Assembly (NCBI GenBank): GCA_019359355.1
Contig: JAHHHM010000018.1
Coordinates: forward strand, 85,142 to 149,141
Source of the DNA: Microcoleus vaginatus WJT46-NPBG5
GTDB taxonomy: Bacteria > Cyanobacteriota > Cyanobacteriia > Cyanobacteriales > Oscillatoriaceae
Length of the DNA stretch: 64,000 nt
Reading direction: 5' to 3'
A model generated the notes under the pieces. It searched no databases, had not been told where the DNA came from, and worked only from the letters and a program-made list of their open reading frames with translations. Below are positions 62,501 through 64,000 of the stretch, piece by piece; the stretch's first letter is position 1; the number at the start of each line of letters is the position of its first letter. Position numbers and translations under genes: made by a program.

Positions 62501-62655
62501 CCTTTAAGGCTGTGGGCTTCCCGCATCAATTCATTTAGCCCACCTAGATCGTCTGGGTATTTTTCTAAATGCAACAGCCCTTCATCAAGTTTCTGCAAAT
62601 GTTCTTCGCTGGCATCTTTGAAGGTAATTCGGAGTTCTTCATCTTCGATCATCAT
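59536..62655 (-). CDS. cheA: CheA-like hybrid histidine kinase with two Hpt domains
   Basis: 1039 residues from the ATG at 62655, preceded by AAAGGAG 9 bp upstream; an upstream ATG at 62712 would add 19 unrelated residues. Two Hpt domains follow one another (phosphorylatable His in AHSLKGDANMLG and AHSIKGDAGMLG), separated by a Pro/Thr-rich linker. A dimerisation and HATPase core comes next (HILRNAIDHGIETPAERL, VADDGRGLDID, GRGVGLDVVRTN), then a CheW-like domain and a C-terminal receiver (LLVEDSIATRT, phospho-Asp in VVSDIQMPNLDGL). Such hybrids drive phototaxis or type IV pilus signalling in cyanobacteria. The upstream CheW and receptor genes expected in this operon type are missing or decayed. 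Confidence 0.93.
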   Translation of the reverse strand: MMIEDEELRITFKDASEEHLQKLDEGLLHLEKYPDDLGGLNELMREAHSLKGDANMLGVKDVGTLAHQLEHILGTIKRSEASLTPALCDRLSGGLNAIRQLVHEAVTGEPSGINTFYALAHLMGADTQPPKPLQVKEEAVETIKPTPETMPTPAAPTHTSEQEREVAVEQHITQPRRETPDRRRNNRSPIPNNPQLPTPAENSKLISGQKSHRYIEDDELRTTFKIVCEEHLQKLDRGVLSLEKFPNDNAKLEEMLREAHSIKGDAGMLGVKDVGTLAHQLEHIFTAVKLGELSFTSALCDNLSYGLDGIRQLVHEAVTGEPTGTNPADVLTRMSHIQQTPPSAATLVPSSTEDGNAIAARSSAAPTVMQPAQVLQTPNITSNQQPQPLTGNGYLSTAPVQPATIGLPLPPGDAVKISSDTYRIETIRVETRNLDALMTQAGELTVAKIRIAHRLGEIEEIVSLWEEWSRDVFVNRFALDELERGLKVEVPNGRNSDTNLKLPGNSYLRPSARNGTLKQVQNLHHRAEERLEQLGSLINRLRNAVYEDTARLDTVAEELEEGIRTLRLLPLSTIFNLFPRMVRDLARQQSKEVELLIEGGETKADKRILEEMKDPLMHILRNAIDHGIETPAERLQMGKPPVATIRLRGYQTATNIIIEVADDGRGLDIDSIKRTAIKRGICREEELATMTLNQIQSLIFAPGFSTRTFVTEVSGRGVGLDVVRTNVEHLKGSIHVESAPGKGCTLRLNLGTSLSTAHVLLVAVHDIAYALPVEFVQMARLVAESEIFTIEGRETMILDGQPISVAPLANLLEMPSLNNSFSKAGDEGQGIKNDRQQPCIILKVGEECLGLMVDALLDEQDVVLKPQSKLLKRVRNVAGATILGTGEVCMVLNPQDLIKSVRRPSKAIKPVSATVPAPGKQTILLVEDSIATRTQEKRILESAGYEVVTAVDGLDGYNKLKTRSFDAVVSDIQMPNLDGLGLTVKIRQHKEYKELPIILVTSLATDEDRRIGAQAGANAYITKTTFNQEVLLETLRRLV

Positions 62656-62757
62656 AAATATTGGCTCCTTTACAAAGTTGGGGTAGTAATTGATGTTTAG
62701 AATGTTTATCAAACTGAGAAGCTGACAATTAGTTAATAGATAAAGGCTTTAAGTGAA

Positions 62758-63216
62758 CTAAACATCTGCTGATGAGTTTAGCAGTAGGCTTTTAGGTTCG
62801 GCGGCTTGATGGCGTATATTTGGAAGCTTCTCTATGATTCGGCTGTCTATGCCGGCAGCGCTCAGTTGCAATTGCTTAGATACTTTGCCGGTGTTTAATA
62901 AACTGAGGGGCTGTTCAATCAATGCGTCTATTGGACCTTCCACCCTTTGTCTTTTGTAGAAGGCTTGTTCATCATTTCTTAAAAATTCTTTATATTTTGC
63001 AATCAAATAACACTGGAGTATCTGGATGATTTTCCCAATGCCCAGCAGTCTATCGCTCTCTTGTAAAAGAGCTTTTTCTGTAGGCTGTATATTTTTTAAC
63101 CAGTCCAAAACTTGAAGGGTGCTGGTGTAAATGCCCTCTCCCAACACAGTGACTAAAATCTCGAAAACAGCAGGGGCGATTAGAATCCTGTTTCTTAAGT
63201 TTAGGTTACCAACCAT
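62758..63216 (-). pseudogene. Probable N-terminal fragment of a chemoreceptor
   Basis: A 152-residue product whose opening (MVGNLNLRNRILIAPAV) and next 100 residues (TSTLQVLDWLKN, RLLGIGKIIQILQCYLIAKYKEFLRND) resemble the N-terminal part (membrane-anchor start and helical CHASE3-type region) of cyanobacterial methyl-accepting proteins encoded upstream of cheA. The first membrane helix is unusually weak and the HAMP and signalling domains are missing, so a decayed gene is likely. GAGAGG precedes the ATG. It could instead be an independent small gene; the identification is by pattern only. Confidence 0.5.
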
Positions 63217-63906
63217 TACAGCCTCTCTGAGAATCTAAGCGGATGCTTAATATATAGTAAAAATTTCTAGATTGCGAAACCTTGGGACTGCAACCCCGGA
63301 CGAGGAAACGGCTACGCTCGCGCTCGTCATTGTGGCTGAAGATGCGAGGGTTTAAATTTTTCCTTTCTCGGCTAGTTTTTGCGCTCACTGAGTCGCATTA
63401 TTGGTACATATCCTGTTTTTTATCCTAACTTAACTCCTCAATTAAATGAATGAGTTAATTTAAAGATAGCGTTTGCCGCCGGCATGGATGCGTGTTATTC
63501 TAAAAACTTTTTTTTCTTAGAATTTATTATAAGGGTTTGCTGACTTTAACTAGCGGTCGGTTCTACAACTGCGCTGCTATTTCTTTTGCTTTGTCTGACT
63601 GGGCTTCTTCGTTAGTGAGTGCGAGCGCACTATTTATAATATATTTACTGAAAATTAATAGATTGTGTCTAAAGAATTAGATTATTCATCAAAAAGGGTA
63701 TTTAAATTTTTAGGAATTTCTAAAACGAGCGTAAACCTATTAACTTAAGTAGCTAATAAACAAACCATTACAATTATTTTGTTTATAAAAAATTCCTGGG
63801 GGGGTAACAAGGAAGCTGAAACCTTGACAGAGAAAGGATGAGAGCTAGGTAAACAAAAAAAATATGGGTCGGCTATAGTGACAAGCAAACCCAAAAACCA
63901 AAAAAA
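63217..63906. other. Intergenic region before a probable transposase gene
   Basis: AT-rich except for the GC-rich stretch at about 63290-63400. No gene, RNA or clear inverted repeat was recognised, though a transposon left end should lie somewhere before 63907. CCTGGGGGGG followed by GTAACAAGGAAGC at 63797-63818 is distinctive but not identified. Confidence 0.35.
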
Positions 63907-64000
63907 TGTTACTGCAATTCTATCACGAGCATCTAGAGAAGCAACTGGGCCGCGCCCATTTCCTGATGTTGCTGCTTCTAATCAACATTATTCAAGCCCA
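63907..64000 (+). CDS. Probable IS4-type transposase, 5' part (runs off the window)
   Basis: The last 94 bases encode 31 codons of an open frame from an ATG at 63907 (MLLQFYHEHLEKQLGRAH, then LMLLLLINIIQ). This opening resembles the N-terminus of IS4-family transposases frequent in cyanobacteria (M-L-x-x-F-Y-x-x-H-L-x-x-Q-L then a hydrophobic LLxLLxxLLQ-like segment). Only this first part is visible, so the family call is tentative. Confidence 0.55.

Noticed and set aside
1..64000. CRISPR arrays, rRNA or tRNA genes
   Set aside because: No regularly spaced identical repeats and no cloverleaf or rRNA signature were seen by eye.

Overview
The window is chromosomal DNA from a cyanobacterium, probably a filamentous non-heterocystous (Oscillatoriales-type) strain. 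The evidence is a beta-carboxysome cluster (ccmK2-ccmK1-ccmL-ccmM-ccmN-ccmO) beside the inducible NDH-1MS CO2-uptake genes (ndhF3, ndhD3, cupA). It is supported by the cyanobacterial ncRNA Yfr1 between guaB3 and trxA, DUF3038/DUF4335 neighbours, a CYP120-like P450, and large PAS/GAF and CheA-like hybrid signalling proteins. The palindrome GCCGGC (often TGCCGGCA) is strikingly frequent in genes and spacers, whereas the classical cyanobacterial HIP1 octamer GCGATCGC was seen only twice.

Layout. 0-12.3 kb: endonuclease V, a prohibitin/SPFH protein, a CYP120-like P450, an FHA/zinc-ribbon protein, an FHA-flavoprotein fusion with a small membrane protein, a convergent zinc-ribbon Ser/Thr kinase, a CPA2 antiporter with two Usp domains, and a small secreted protein. 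12.4-17.3 kb: a hypothetical protein, an MFS/Zn-alcohol dehydrogenase pair, a 62-residue zinc-ribbon protein and a GT4 glycosyltransferase. 17.8-30.4 kb: a CO2-concentrating-mechanism island with a LysR regulator, the carboxysome genes on the minus strand, and ndhF3, ndhD3 and cupA diverging on the plus strand. 31.1-37.3 kb: PBP2, a DNA-methyltransferase fragment, a large CyRepA1-type plasmid replication protein and PurU. 37.7-48.0 kb: membrane proteins, a DUF39 protein, three cyanobacterial proteins of unknown role, MutS2 and a VOC protein. 48.3-52.9 kb: a 5'-truncated Type IIG/MmeI-like methyltransferase, guaB3, Yfr1, trxA and a LOG-family protein. 52.9-64 kb: a 1446-residue PAS/GAF/GGDEF protein with a probable bilin-binding GAF domain, CheB, a double-Hpt CheA hybrid, a fragment resembling a chemoreceptor N-terminus, and the start of a probable IS4-type transposase.

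How the genes work together. NDH-1MS converts CO2 to bicarbonate at the thylakoid, and the carboxysome shell and CcmM/CcmN core use the bicarbonate for Rubisco. CcmM keeps all three metal-binding His residues and the regulatory Cys pair of active gamma-carbonic anhydrases, and has a good internal start for the short Rubisco-linking isoform. The FHA proteins and the kinase could form a phospho-signalling group, but this is inferred only from proximity. Two eroded methyltransferase genes, a plasmid-type Rep gene, MITE-like repeats and a transposase mark points of past gene flow. No tRNA, rRNA or CRISPR array was recognised by eye.
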